The notes beneath the pieces were generated by a model. The model saw only the letters and a list, made by a program, of their open reading frames with translations. It made no database searches and was not told the DNA's origin. Both the position numbers and the translations under genes were made by a program. A stretch of 64,000 bases of DNA from an uncultured Mobiluncus sp. (GTDB lineage Bacteria; Actinomycetota; Actinomycetes; Actinomycetales; Actinomycetaceae): the NCBI RefSeq assembly GCF_947254095.1, contig NZ_CAMYBV010000003.1, positions 61,333 to 125,332 on the forward strand. The letters run 5' to 3'. Numbering within the stretch: the first letter of the stretch is position 1; every line of letters starts with the position of its first letter. Positions 33,669-41,807 of the stretch are shown here, piece by piece.

Positions 33669-34805
33669 ATGACATTACCCACTACAGATGAACTGATGAA
33701 AGCCCTGGAAAAGGTCATTGACCCCGAGATTCGCCGGTCAATCACCGATTTGGATATGGTCCAGGAACTGAAAATTGACGAATCGGGCCATGTTTTTGCC
33801 CGCATCGCCCTGACTATAGCGGGATGCCCCCTGCAGGCTCAGATTGAGCAAGACGCCAAAGCGCGCTTGGCGGAAGTTCCCGGCGTGACTTCCGTGGAAG
33901 TGGAAATGGGCGTCATGAGCCGCGAGGAACTCGACCGGGTGAAGGAAAAGTTGCTGGGGGCTCGGCCGGTCATTCCTTTTACTCAGCCGGACTCCCTGAC
34001 CCGCGTTTATGCGATTACTTCTGGAAAAGGCGGGGTCGGCAAGTCCTCGGTCACCGCTAACCTGGCGGCCGCGATGGCGGATTCCGGCCTGAAAGTGGCG
34101 GTTTTGGACTGCGATATTTACGGGTTCTCGATTCCGCGTATGCTCGGCCTAGATGACGCGGCCCCCACCCCGGTGGGAGACATGATGATGCCGCCCACCG
34201 CTCACGGGGTGAAAGTTATTTCTATGGGCATGTTCGTCCCTGACGGACAGCCGGTGGTATGGCGCGGCCCGATGCTGCACCGGGCTTTGGAACAGTTCCT
34301 GTCCGAGACTTTCTGGGGAGACTTGGATGTGCTGCTGCTCGACTTGCCCCCCGGCACCGGCGACGTAGCGATTTCGGTGGCCCAGCTGCTGCCGAACTCG
34401 GAGATCATCGTCGTGACCACCCCGCAGCTGGCCGCGGCCGAAGTCGCCGAACGTGCCGGTTCGATAGCTTCGGGTACGAATCAAAAGGTCGTGGGTGTGA
34501 TTGAGAATATGAGTTACCTGACCGGGCCGGACGGTTCTCGTATCGAGGTTTTTGGGACGGGCGGCGGCGAACAAGTGGCCTCTCGGTTGTCTCAGATTCT
34601 GGGTTACGAAGTTCCGCTTTTGGCTCAGATTCCGCTGGAAGTTGCCTATCGGGAAGCCTCCGATGGCGGTGAGCCCCTGTCTATCAGCGAGGCCGCCAAG
34701 AACGGACAATCCGTTGCCGGGGCCGCTTTGCGTTCCGCGGCCACGACTTTGACTCAGCGGGCGCGCAGCCTCAAGGGTCATCGTTTGAACGTCACCGTGA
34801 AATAG
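33669..34805 (+). CDS. mrp: Mrp/NBP35-family P-loop ATPase (iron-sulfur carrier type)
   Basis: A 378-aa ATPase related to iron-sulfur cluster carriers. An N-terminal MIP18/DUF59 domain (about 1-90, IDPEIRRSITDLDMVQEL) precedes the deviant Walker A ITSGKGGVGKSSVTANL, the segment VLDCDIYGFSIPRMLG and the Walker B-like VLLLDLPPGTGD. The usual C-terminal CxxC that holds the cluster is absent: the segment reads SYLTGPDGSRIEVFGTGGG, as in other actinobacterial Mrp proteins, so cluster binding is uncertain. Neighbours (O-methyltransferase, DUF3117, LOG) match the mycobacterial Rv1205-Rv1229c region. Confidence 0.92.
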   Translation: MTLPTTDELMKALEKVIDPEIRRSITDLDMVQELKIDESGHVFARIALTIAGCPLQAQIEQDAKARLAEVPGVTSVEVEMGVMSREELDRVKEKLLGARPVIPFTQPDSLTRVYAITSGKGGVGKSSVTANLAAAMADSGLKVAVLDCDIYGFSIPRMLGLDDAAPTPVGDMMMPPTAHGVKVISMGMFVPDGQPVVWRGPMLHRALEQFLSETFWGDLDVLLLDLPPGTGDVAISVAQLLPNSEIIVVTTPQLAAAEVAERAGSIASGTNQKVVGVIENMSYLTGPDGSRIEVFGTGGGEQVASRLSQILGYEVPLLAQIPLEVAYREASDGGEPLSISEAAKNGQSVAGAALRSAATTLTQRARSLKGHRLNVTVK

Positions 34806-34869
34806 CGCCCCGCACCCCTACAGTTCGGGGAAAGCTTTCCGACTCGACGTCTAGGCGGTCGAAACGCTG

Positions 34870-35529
34870 CTAGCGGTTCTTGATTGCCACCAGTAGCCCG
34901 TCGCCGACCGGCAGCAGGTTCTCAGTCCATTCCACGGATTCCTGTATGTGGCGCAGCACTTCGCGCATCGCCACGGTGTCCGGTTCACGTCGCGCGGGGT
35001 CGGCTACCGAATCGTTCCACATGGCGTGGACCAGTACCAGCAACCCTCCCGGGCGCAGAGCCGGGTTTAACAGTTCGACATAGGCTTGGGTTTCGCCAGG
35101 GTCCCCGTCCACCACGGCCATGTCGTAGGCTCCCCGGCTGAGGCGTGTGAGGACTTGCAGGGCACGTCCCGTAATCATGCGCACCCGCGTGAGGGAGATA
35201 CCCGCTCCCGTCAGGATTTCCTTGGCGACCGCGTGTAGCTTTGGCTCGACATCAATGGTGGTCAAGACCCCATCCGCGGGCATTCCGGCCAGCGTCCACA
35301 GGGAGGACACTCCGGTTCCGGTCCCGATTTCCAGTGCGGAACGAGCTCCGGAAGCCCCGGCCAGCATGCGCAGCGCCGCCCCTACTCCGGGGGACACCGG
35401 CACGGAACCGAGTTCCCGACCCCGCTGTCTGGCGATGGCGATAGTTTCGGACTCCGGTAAAAATTCTTCCGCATAGGACCAGCTAGCGGTCTTATCGATG
35501 GAAATTTTAGATTCGTTGAAACGCGGCAC
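34870..35529 (-). CDS. SAM-dependent O-methyltransferase (Rv1220c type)
   Basis: A 219-aa class I methyltransferase of the CCoAMT-like O-methyltransferase family. SAM-binding motif I is ALEIGTGTGVSSLW, followed by LTTIDVEPKL, RMITGRALQVL and MAVVDGDPGETQAYVELL, then LRPGGLLVLVHAMW. GTG 35529 shares its first base with the last base of the DUF3117 stop (TAGTG), a translational coupling layout. The mycobacterial counterpart lies beside sigE; no sigma factor is seen here. The substrate is unknown. Confidence 0.88.
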   Translation of the reverse strand: MPRFNESKISIDKTASWSYAEEFLPESETIAIARQRGRELGSVPVSPGVGAALRMLAGASGARSALEIGTGTGVSSLWTLAGMPADGVLTTIDVEPKLHAVAKEILTGAGISLTRVRMITGRALQVLTRLSRGAYDMAVVDGDPGETQAYVELLNPALRPGGLLVLVHAMWNDSVADPARREPDTVAMREVLRHIQESVEWTENLLPVGDGLLVAIKNR

Positions 35530-35696
35530 TATTTCAAAAACTTCTCTAGTTCCTTAGCTAAGGTAGCGACTTCCTCATCGTTGAGTTCAATCACCAAACG
35601 ACCGCCCCCATCAGCAGGAATACGCATCACGTTACAGCGCGGTTCTTTAGTGACTTCCAGGGGTCCGTCCCCGGTGCGGGGTTTCATGGCTGCCAT
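35529..35696 (-). CDS. DUF3117 small protein
   Basis: A 55-aa protein read directly from the minus strand: it begins MAAMKPRTGDGPLEVTKEPR, continues through MRIPADGGGRLVIEL, and ends EKFLK. This is the full-length pattern of the actinobacterial DUF3117 family (Rv1211 type). AGAGGGAC lies upstream of ATG 35696. Function is unknown. The stop overlaps the start of the O-methyltransferase gene by one base, so the two form one operon. Confidence 0.93.
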   Translation of the reverse strand: MAAMKPRTGDGPLEVTKEPRCNVMRIPADGGGRLVIELNDEEVATLAKELEKFLK

Positions 35697-35814
35697 TTGT
35701 CCCTCTTTTCGAAAACGGCTTTACCCCTCTATTATACGGGAAGTTCCGGCGTTGATAAGGAATTCCTATTTTATCCAAGCGTCACTGGGCGCCGGGACGG
35801 GAAATCAGCTTTCA

Positions 35815-36537
35815 TTAAAGCGTCTTTGGCAGGGTGTTCTGTACCACATAGAGAGCTTCTTCGGCGGTATCTACCACCTGAATGATGGAGGCCTCAGCGG
35901 GGCTGACCATACCTTCCTCTACCAGGTGATGACGCACCCACCCTATGAGCTCGTCCCAAAAATCGTGCCCGACCAGCACTATGGGATATTGCTGAATTTT
36001 GCTGGTTTGACGTAGCGTAACGCATTCAAAAAGTTCGTCCAAGGTTCCGAAACCGCCCGGTAGAGCCACGAAGGCTTGGGCATATTTCACGAACATGGTT
36101 TTCCGCACAAAGAAGTAGCGAAAGTCAATCCCCAAATCAACGTACTCGTTGATTCCTTGCTCGTGGGGCAATTCGATTCCCAGGCCGATGGTCAGTCCAT
36201 CGTTGTGGCGGGCTCCTTTGCTGACGGCCTCCATCAGCCCTGGACCGCCGCCGGTGATGATGGAGAACCCGGCTTGGGCAAAAACTTTGCCGATTTCCTC
36301 GCCCAGGCGATAGTACTCCGTACCGGGTTCGACCCGCGCGGAACCGAACACGGTGATGGCTTTACCGACATCGGCCAGTGACTCGAAACCGTCGACGAAC
36401 TCCCCCATGATTCTAAGGACTCGCCACGGGTCCTCTTCGGTCCACTTCGGATCGACTTTCGAGCGCAGCAGAGCCTGGTCCGCCAGTTCCTGGTGCAGCA
36501 CCCCGCCACGGGGGCGTCGGTTAAAAAAAGTCTTCAT
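35815..36537 (-). CDS. LOG-family protein (TIGR00730 Rossmann fold)
   Basis: A 240-aa protein of the lysine-decarboxylase-like/LOG family; members cleave nucleoside monophosphates (cytokinin riboside phosphate ribohydrolase or related). Motifs: ITVFGSARVEPGTEYY, ITGGGPGLMEAVSKGA and VALPGGFGTLDELFECV (PGGxGTxxE with the catalytic Arg/Glu region). ATG 36537 is chosen for AAGGA 8 nt upstream; the frame runs further, to 36666, but that part overlaps the next gene. Homologues (Rv1205) accompany the Mrp/DUF3117 group in mycobacteria. Confidence 0.9.
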   Translation of the reverse strand: MKTFFNRRPRGGVLHQELADQALLRSKVDPKWTEEDPWRVLRIMGEFVDGFESLADVGKAITVFGSARVEPGTEYYRLGEEIGKVFAQAGFSIITGGGPGLMEAVSKGARHNDGLTIGLGIELPHEQGINEYVDLGIDFRYFFVRKTMFVKYAQAFVALPGGFGTLDELFECVTLRQTSKIQQYPIVLVGHDFWDELIGWVRHHLVEEGMVSPAEASIIQVVDTAEEALYVVQNTLPKTL

Positions 36538-36619
36538 TAGTAAATCCTTGTTTCGGTTCTTTTGCCCGTGGCCTCCGGCCCTGGCTTTTCTGCCGATTTT
36601 TCCTTGCTTGGCAACCGTA

Positions 36620-37696
36620 TCACCAATTATCAGCAGCGTTGGAGGCAACTTTAACGTTTTGAGCAAACTCTCGGGTTGTCACCAGCAGCTGACCTGCGGA
36701 TTCCACCACCACCGCGCCGGGAATGCCGATAATCGCGACGCCTCTGAGGTTTTCCGCCTTCACTAGGGCGGCAGGAGCGGCATCTGTATAGACCGGAATT
36801 TCCGGGCTCAGATTCGCCAGTTCAGAGGCGTTGCTGACGACGTGGCGCACCGCTTCCCAGTCCCCCACATCTGACCATCCCAAGTCCGGTCGGGCCGGCA
36901 CCACCGCAACTCGCCCCTCTTGTGCTAACGGTTCAGCCAAAACGGTATCAATCGGCGCCGCAACGACACCCTGCCACAATGCAGTTTTCGCGTCCGGACT
37001 CAACGTTTCCCATCCCGCAGCCAGTTTTCGCACCGCCGTGCCCGACCCCGGCACTCGCACCTCCAGGGCATCGAGCAAGACGTCACTGCGCACCACAAAC
37101 ATACCCGCGTTCCACAGGTAGTTACCGGTGGCCAGCCAAGTGCTGGCGGTGGCCGCATCCGGTTTTTCCGTAAATGACTGCGCCCGATGTACCCCGCTAA
37201 GCTCTCCATCCAAGGCAGGACCCACCTCGATATAACCAAACCCGGTCGCCGGTTCGGTCGGCGCAATCCCGATGGTCGTGAGCCATCCGGCGGCAGCAGC
37301 CGGAACAGCCTGGGCCAGGGCTTCACAAAACGCGGCGGGGTTTGCGATGAGATGATCCGCCGCAAAAGACCCGACCACGCAGGTCCCGTCACGTTGCTCT
37401 ATCAGGGCGGCCCCCAGGGCTATGGCCGCCATCGAATCCCGCGGGCTAGGTTCCGCCACGCAACGCACCGGAACCGACAAACCTAGGGCGCTGGCTTGTG
37501 CGTCTAAAGCCTTGCGGTGGGGCGCGCCGGTTACGAAAGTCAGGGACTGGCAGAGCGGCGCCAAACGTGCCGCGGTTTGTTGCACCAGGCTTTGCGTCCC
37601 GTTGATGTTGAGCAGGAACTTTGGTTTTGCCGCAGTCGACCAGGGCCACAGCCGCCGCCCGTACCCCCCGGCAGGCACTATCGCATGAATTTCCAC
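36620..37696 (-). CDS. manC: Mannose-1-phosphate guanylyltransferase
   Basis: A 358-aa nucleotidyltransferase that makes GDP-mannose from GTP and mannose-1-phosphate for glycolipid and wall glycan synthesis. The N-terminal signature is VPAGGYGRRLWPWSTAAKPK, followed by SLVQQTAARL, CVVGSFAADHLI, GYIEVGP and the late motif RPDLGWSDVGDWEAV. It lacks the C-terminal isomerase domain of bifunctional ManC proteins. It is divergent from the 2H phosphoesterase gene, with 26 bp between the start codons. Confidence 0.88.
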   Translation of the reverse strand: MEIHAIVPAGGYGRRLWPWSTAAKPKFLLNINGTQSLVQQTAARLAPLCQSLTFVTGAPHRKALDAQASALGLSVPVRCVAEPSPRDSMAAIALGAALIEQRDGTCVVGSFAADHLIANPAAFCEALAQAVPAAAAGWLTTIGIAPTEPATGFGYIEVGPALDGELSGVHRAQSFTEKPDAATASTWLATGNYLWNAGMFVVRSDVLLDALEVRVPGSGTAVRKLAAGWETLSPDAKTALWQGVVAAPIDTVLAEPLAQEGRVAVVPARPDLGWSDVGDWEAVRHVVSNASELANLSPEIPVYTDAAPAALVKAENLRGVAIIGIPGAVVVESAGQLLVTTREFAQNVKVASNAADNW

Positions 37697-37722
37697 AACA
37701 CAAATTCTACCGGAGGCTAGGC

Positions 37723-38349
37723 GTGAGTTTTTACGTTGAACAGAGTAGGCTTGGCCTCGTGTATTTACCTCCTCGTAAAGAAGGCCAGGTTTATTTGGGC
37801 ATGATTATTCCTGTGCCCGAACCCTATGCTGGCGAGCTGCAAAAAGTCACGAAAACTGACGGCGTACCTCCGCATGTCACCATCGTGGAACCGCGTGCGG
37901 TGGACCGGGAACAGGTCCCGGACATCCAGGCGCAGGCTGCCGAAATCTGCCGGTCCTTTTCACCCTTTGTCATTAGTTTCGGCAACATCGGAGATTTTCG
38001 ACCCGTGTCCCCTGTCGTCTATATCGAGGTGCAGCGCGGGCACGAGGCCTGCAAAGAACTGGCAAAACGGCTCCGCTTCGGACCCTTAGATACTGAATCA
38101 CGCTTCCCCTACTATCCGCACATTACTTTGGGGACGAACGTCACCAATGAGGACCTGGATCGGGTCGCGGCTCTGTCGAAACGTTCGCACGGCTTTTTCA
38201 TGGTTGACGGCGTTGACTGTTCCCTGCTCGAGCCGAACCATGTCGAACAGTTGGCTATCCTCCAGCTGGGATCGGGAGTGCCCGAAAGCGTCACCGGGGA
38301 AATACCCGAAATTTTCGCCCACCCTCAGTTGCACACTCGAAAATGCTGA
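37723..38349 (+). CDS. 2'-5' RNA ligase/2H phosphoesterase family protein
   Basis: A 208-aa protein with the two His-x-Thr motifs of the 2H superfamily: PPHVTIVEP and YYPHITLGT. It probably acts on 2',3'-cyclic phosphates or 2'-5' bonds in RNA or nucleotides; the true substrate is unknown. GTG 37723 is chosen because GGAGG lies 6 nt upstream. The frame is open further back but would run into the divergent manC gene. The next gene (YihY) starts 9 nt downstream, so the two are likely one operon, as in other actinobacteria. Confidence 0.85.
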   Translation: MSFYVEQSRLGLVYLPPRKEGQVYLGMIIPVPEPYAGELQKVTKTDGVPPHVTIVEPRAVDREQVPDIQAQAAEICRSFSPFVISFGNIGDFRPVSPVVYIEVQRGHEACKELAKRLRFGPLDTESRFPYYPHITLGTNVTNEDLDRVAALSKRSHGFFMVDGVDCSLLEPNHVEQLAILQLGSGVPESVTGEIPEIFAHPQLHTRKC

Positions 38350-38358
38350 GGCCCCGTG

Positions 38359-39516
38359 ATGAAACAACCTGATTCCCAACCAGCCGAGCCCGCCACACCC
38401 GCGGGGGTGGTGGAACTCAGCAAGGCTTTCCTGGAGTGGCTCAACACCACGCGATTTATGCGGGCTTACCTGCGCTATCAAAACGCTTCTGCAAACCTCT
38501 TGGCTGGCGGCATCGCCTATACCGCCCTGTTTTCTATGGCAGGGATAGTGACCTTGATTATCATGACCGCACAAGTCATGATTTTTGCTTTCCCCATGAC
38601 CAGTCACACGATTTTCCAGGACGTCAATCAATGGATTCCCGGAGCTATCCAGGTCGATGGGCAGCCGGGTCTGATTGACCCCGCCGCGATTGCGACTCCC
38701 AGCTTTACCTGGGGAACTTTGGTGGTTTTGGTTGTGTCCATCATGGCGGGAATCCGGGTCGTCGCGGCTTTGCGTGTCTGTATCCAAACTGTTTTCGGAC
38801 TACCGCAACGCCCCGGGGCGGGATGGAAAAACGCGCTGCGAGATGTGTGTATGTTTCTGGTTTTGTTCCTCAGCGGAATTGTGGCTTCGGTTTTGGGTTC
38901 GGGTTCCATCGTTGCGGTGCGTGCCTTGCATCGCCGGCTACCGCTGGCTCTGCCGGTTCCTCCCGGGCTGATTAATGTTGGAGCTTTCGTCCTGACCAGT
39001 ATCTTGGCGACTTTGATTCTGGCTTTCACGCTGCGCTACCTGGCTTTGGTGCGGGCTCCGCGTCGCGATCTGTGGATCGGGACGGGAGCGTTGGGATTTT
39101 TGTCCACGGCTCTGCAGATGTCAGGAGCCTATCTGGCCTCCAGCGTACCCCCCGCCTACGCCCCGTTTACCCTAATTTTGACGATTATCTTGTGGGTTAA
39201 CGTGTTGGGTCGCCTGTTCTTGTATATGTCGTGCTGGATCGCGAACCCCCCGGTGGCTCCGGCACCGATGAGGGACTTCCCGCATTTTTCCGAGCGTCCA
39301 AACTTTGTGACCGTTTCGGCTCCCGCCAGCCTGTCTTGGCCCCACGATCCACTTTCCGGCCGGATTTGGTCCCCCGCCCAGGAAGAAGCCGCTTGGCGGC
39401 TGTCTCAGCAGGTCATTTGGAGCAGCCGAGACCGCCGGGAAACCGCGGCCAACAAACCCCTGTCGGGACACCCAGTAGCCCCCAGCACTACGTCCCGGAA
39501 ACAGAATCGGAGGTAA
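38359..39516 (+). CDS. YihY/virulence factor BrkB family membrane protein
   Basis: A 385-aa polytopic protein with about six TM helices. It begins with WLNTTRFMRAYLRYQNASANLLAGGIAYTALFSMAG, the conserved YihY opening. Later helices include TLVVLVVSIMAGIRVVAALR, MFLVLFLSGIVASVLG and FTLILTIILWVNVLGRLFLY, then a soluble tail of about 90 residues. GAGG lies 7 nt before ATG 38359; GTG 38356 is also possible. The family's function is unsettled (once misnamed RNase BN). The xthA gene begins 3 nt after its stop. Confidence 0.88.
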   Translation: MKQPDSQPAEPATPAGVVELSKAFLEWLNTTRFMRAYLRYQNASANLLAGGIAYTALFSMAGIVTLIIMTAQVMIFAFPMTSHTIFQDVNQWIPGAIQVDGQPGLIDPAAIATPSFTWGTLVVLVVSIMAGIRVVAALRVCIQTVFGLPQRPGAGWKNALRDVCMFLVLFLSGIVASVLGSGSIVAVRALHRRLPLALPVPPGLINVGAFVLTSILATLILAFTLRYLALVRAPRRDLWIGTGALGFLSTALQMSGAYLASSVPPAYAPFTLILTIILWVNVLGRLFLYMSCWIANPPVAPAPMRDFPHFSERPNFVTVSAPASLSWPHDPLSGRIWSPAQEEAAWRLSQQVIWSSRDRRETAANKPLSGHPVAPSTTSRKQNRR

Positions 39517-39519
39517 TGC

Positions 39520-40404
39520 ATGAAAGTAACTACTGTCAATGTCAACGGCGTTCGGGCGGCGTTCCGCAAAGGGTTTGGGGACTGGCTGGACAATGACGAT
39601 TCGGATTTATTGTGCCTGCAAGAGGTGCGGGCCACCCCACAAGACACCCAAGACTTGTTCGGTCCGGCTTGGGACGTGCGCGTGTGGCCCTGCCGGGTGA
39701 AAGGCCGCGCCGGGGTGGCGCTGGGGGCTCGGCGCGATTCCGGCTGGAAGATTGGTCAGGTTACCGAGGGACTGCCTCCGGAGTGTTATGCAGAGATTGG
39801 CGGGGAACCGGACGTGGATTCCGGGCGCTGGCTGGAGGGTGTGATTCACGGACCCCACGGAGCGACGTTTACCCTGGTCAGCGCCTATCTGCATTCCGGA
39901 GAGCTGCACACGGAAAAGCAGGAGCAAAAGCTGGCTTACCTCAATCGAGTGGGCAAGCGGGTGGACCAGCTGGGGGCACGTGCTATGGCGGGAGCGGACC
40001 ACGACACGCCACAGGAGGCCCTGATTTGCGGGGATTTCAACATTGTGCGCACCGCCCGCGACATTAAGAACTGGAAGACTAATCACAATAAGACTTCCGG
40101 AGTTATGGACGAAGAGATTGCGTTCTTAGACGCGTGGATGGCCGACACACTGTCCGGGAGGGACGGGCTGCCTTGCGTAGACGTAGGACGAGCCTTGGCA
40201 GGAGACACGGACGGTCCTTACACCTGGTGGTCGTGGCGCGGTAAGGCCTATGACAATAACGCCGGCTGGCGCCTGGATTACCACATGGCTACCCCCGGAC
40301 TGGCGGGGAAAGCCCTATCGGCCGCGGTGTATCGCGCACCGGCTTACGATGCCCGTTTCACGGATCATACCCCCCTCGCGGTAGCCTACGATTTCCCTGA
40401 GTAA
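39520..40404 (+). CDS. xthA: Exodeoxyribonuclease III
   Basis: A 294-aa EEP-family nuclease for base-excision repair (AP endonuclease and 3'-5' exonuclease). Catalytic motifs: VNVNGVRAAF, LCLQEVRA (metal Glu), HSGEL, ICGDFNIVRTARDI (Asp/Asn), WRLDYHMATP and the terminal TDHTPLAVAYDF (Asp-His). Size is typical. It lies 3 nt after the YihY gene and is probably co-transcribed with it. Confidence 0.93.
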   Translation: MKVTTVNVNGVRAAFRKGFGDWLDNDDSDLLCLQEVRATPQDTQDLFGPAWDVRVWPCRVKGRAGVALGARRDSGWKIGQVTEGLPPECYAEIGGEPDVDSGRWLEGVIHGPHGATFTLVSAYLHSGELHTEKQEQKLAYLNRVGKRVDQLGARAMAGADHDTPQEALICGDFNIVRTARDIKNWKTNHNKTSGVMDEEIAFLDAWMADTLSGRDGLPCVDVGRALAGDTDGPYTWWSWRGKAYDNNAGWRLDYHMATPGLAGKALSAAVYRAPAYDARFTDHTPLAVAYDFPE

Positions 40405-40542
40405 ACTCACATATTCGGCTGTTTTTAAAAATGTTCGGCCATTTCTTACAAATTTCTAAGAACTCGAGAAAACTGACGATTGTTACGAGAGAACGTGGTG
40501 TGAATCATCTGGGAAATATCTGAAAACGCCCAGGCGAACTAA
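40405..40542. other. AT-rich intergenic stretch
   Basis: This stretch is clearly richer in A/T than its surroundings and holds TTTTTAAAAA near 40428. There is no open frame with a start; it may be the eroded 5' part of the surface-protein remnant that follows. Confidence 0.35.
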
Positions 40543-40831
40543 GAAAAAGATACGCCGAGTGTCGTCCCCGGTCCCGTTCCGGGAGGGACTGTGGTTCCTC
40601 CCGGCAGAGCCCGAGCCCCCGGTCGCGGGCGTTACTACCCCGGCAACTCCCGAGCCTCCGGTCGCGGGCGTGACTACCCCGGCAACTCCCCGAATTCCGG
40701 TGACACAAGGGCCGGATAAGGCTTTGGCAGCTACCGGTTCGTCTGCCGAAACGCTGGCTGGCGGAGCTATGATTGTGTTCCTCGCCGGCGGAGCCATGAT
40801 GGTCGCGTCTCGCCGCCGGGCTCGCCGCTAA
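40543..40831 (+). pseudogene. Remnant of a LAxTG-anchored surface protein (C-terminal end)
   Basis: The 3' part reads as a sortase-sorting tail: repeats EPPVAGVTTPATP (two copies), then ALAATGSS (LAxTG motif), the hydrophobic LAGGAMIVFLAGGAMMVAS and RRRARR. There is no signal peptide, and the only start in frame, GTG 40559, has no ribosome site. A different frame just upstream (about 40543-40605) reads EKDTPSVVPGPVPGGTVVPPG, a Pro-rich linker of the same style, so a frameshift near 40605 is likely. Together these point to the decayed end of a larger adhesin or wall-anchored protein. It could still be expressed as a 90-aa peptide. Confidence 0.6.
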
Positions 40832-40846
40832 CCACAGACCCTACAA

Positions 40847-40886
40847 AATAGTGTTCCCGATCGGAAAACCGATCGGGAACACTATT
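40847..40886. terminator. Perfect 18-bp hairpin, probable bidirectional terminator
   Basis: A stem of 18 perfect pairs (40847-40864 with 40869-40886) encloses an AAAA loop between the surface-protein remnant and the convergent folD stop. The T-rich flank is on the minus strand (ATTTTG), so it mainly serves glyA-folD. Confidence 0.8.
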
Positions 40887-40901
40887 GAATTATGGGAATA
40901 A

Positions 40902-41807
40902 CTAGGCCAATCCGGCCGCGCGTTCCGCAGCTTCGACCACGTTGACCAGCAACAACGCCCGGGTCATGGGCCCGACCCCGCCGGGATTCGGCGTCAACCA
41001 GGCGGCCACCCGGTCGACCCCGTCCGCCACGTCACCGTGCAATCGAGACTTGCCGGTATCCGGGTCAATAACCCGAGACACTCCCACGTCAAACACGGCA
41101 GCGCCGGGCTTGACCATGTCCGCGGTGATAATGCCCGCGACCCCGGAGGCAGCCACAATGATGTCCGCCTGGCGACATTTCGCGGCCAAATCCTGGGTTC
41201 CGGTGTGGCACGAAGTCACGGTGGCGTTGACATCTTTACGTCCCAGCAGCAGCCCGATGGAACGACCCACCGTAGTGCCGCGGCCCACCACGCACACGTC
41301 TTTACCGTTGAAATCCAGACCGAAACGACGACCTAGTTCGATGACAGCCCGGGGAGTACAGGGCAAAGGCGAAGTTATCGGCTCTGACACCCGCAACACC
41401 AGACGACCCAGGTTCGTGGGATGCAGGCCATCGGCATCTTTATCCGGGTCGATAGCTTCCAAAATCCGGTTCGTGTCCATACCCTTAGGTAGCGGTAGCT
41501 GCACGATATATCCCGTACAGGCCGGGTCCTGGTTCAACCGTTGCACCGCCGCCATGACTTCGTCTTGGCTGGCGGTGGCAGGCAAATCGACCCGAATGGA
41601 CTCGATGCCGACCTCCGCGCAGTCCCGATGTTTACCAGCCACGTAGGTTACGGAACCGGGATCCTCGCCGACCAGGATAGTGCCCAGTCCGGGAATGACC
41701 CCGCGCTCACGCACCGCGGCGACACGCGCCTGCAGCTCGGCTTTGATAGCGCCAGCGGTGGCTTTGCCGTCCAGGACCTGAGCTGGTCCCTCCCAGGGCG
41801 CCCTCAT
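40902..41807 (-). CDS. folD: Methylenetetrahydrofolate dehydrogenase/cyclohydrolase
   Basis: Bifunctional one-carbon enzyme (301 aa) interconverting methylene-, methenyl- and formyl-tetrahydrofolate. Visible motifs: VGEDPGSVTYVAGKHRDCAE (catalytic Lys), YIVQLPLPKGMD, DADGLHPTNLGRL, CTPRAVIEL, VCVVGRGTTVGRSIGLLL (NADP-binding) and PGGVGPMTRALLL. ATG 41807 overlaps the glyA stop by 4 nt (ATGA). Pairing with glyA makes sense because GlyA makes the methylene-THF that FolD uses, and both should respond to the ZTP riboswitch. Confidence 0.95.
   Translation of the reverse strand: MRAPWEGPAQVLDGKATAGAIKAELQARVAAVRERGVIPGLGTILVGEDPGSVTYVAGKHRDCAEVGIESIRVDLPATASQDEVMAAVQRLNQDPACTGYIVQLPLPKGMDTNRILEAIDPDKDADGLHPTNLGRLVLRVSEPITSPLPCTPRAVIELGRRFGLDFNGKDVCVVGRGTTVGRSIGLLLGRKDVNATVTSCHTGTQDLAAKCRQADIIVAASGVAGIITADMVKPGAAVFDVGVSRVIDPDTGKSRLHGDVADGVDRVAAWLTPNPGGVGPMTRALLLVNVVEAAERAAGLA

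Noticed and set aside
16160..40860. Shared string aaccacagacc near 16245 and 40830 as a dispersed repeat
   Set aside because: Only about 11 nt are identical and the flanks differ; likely chance.
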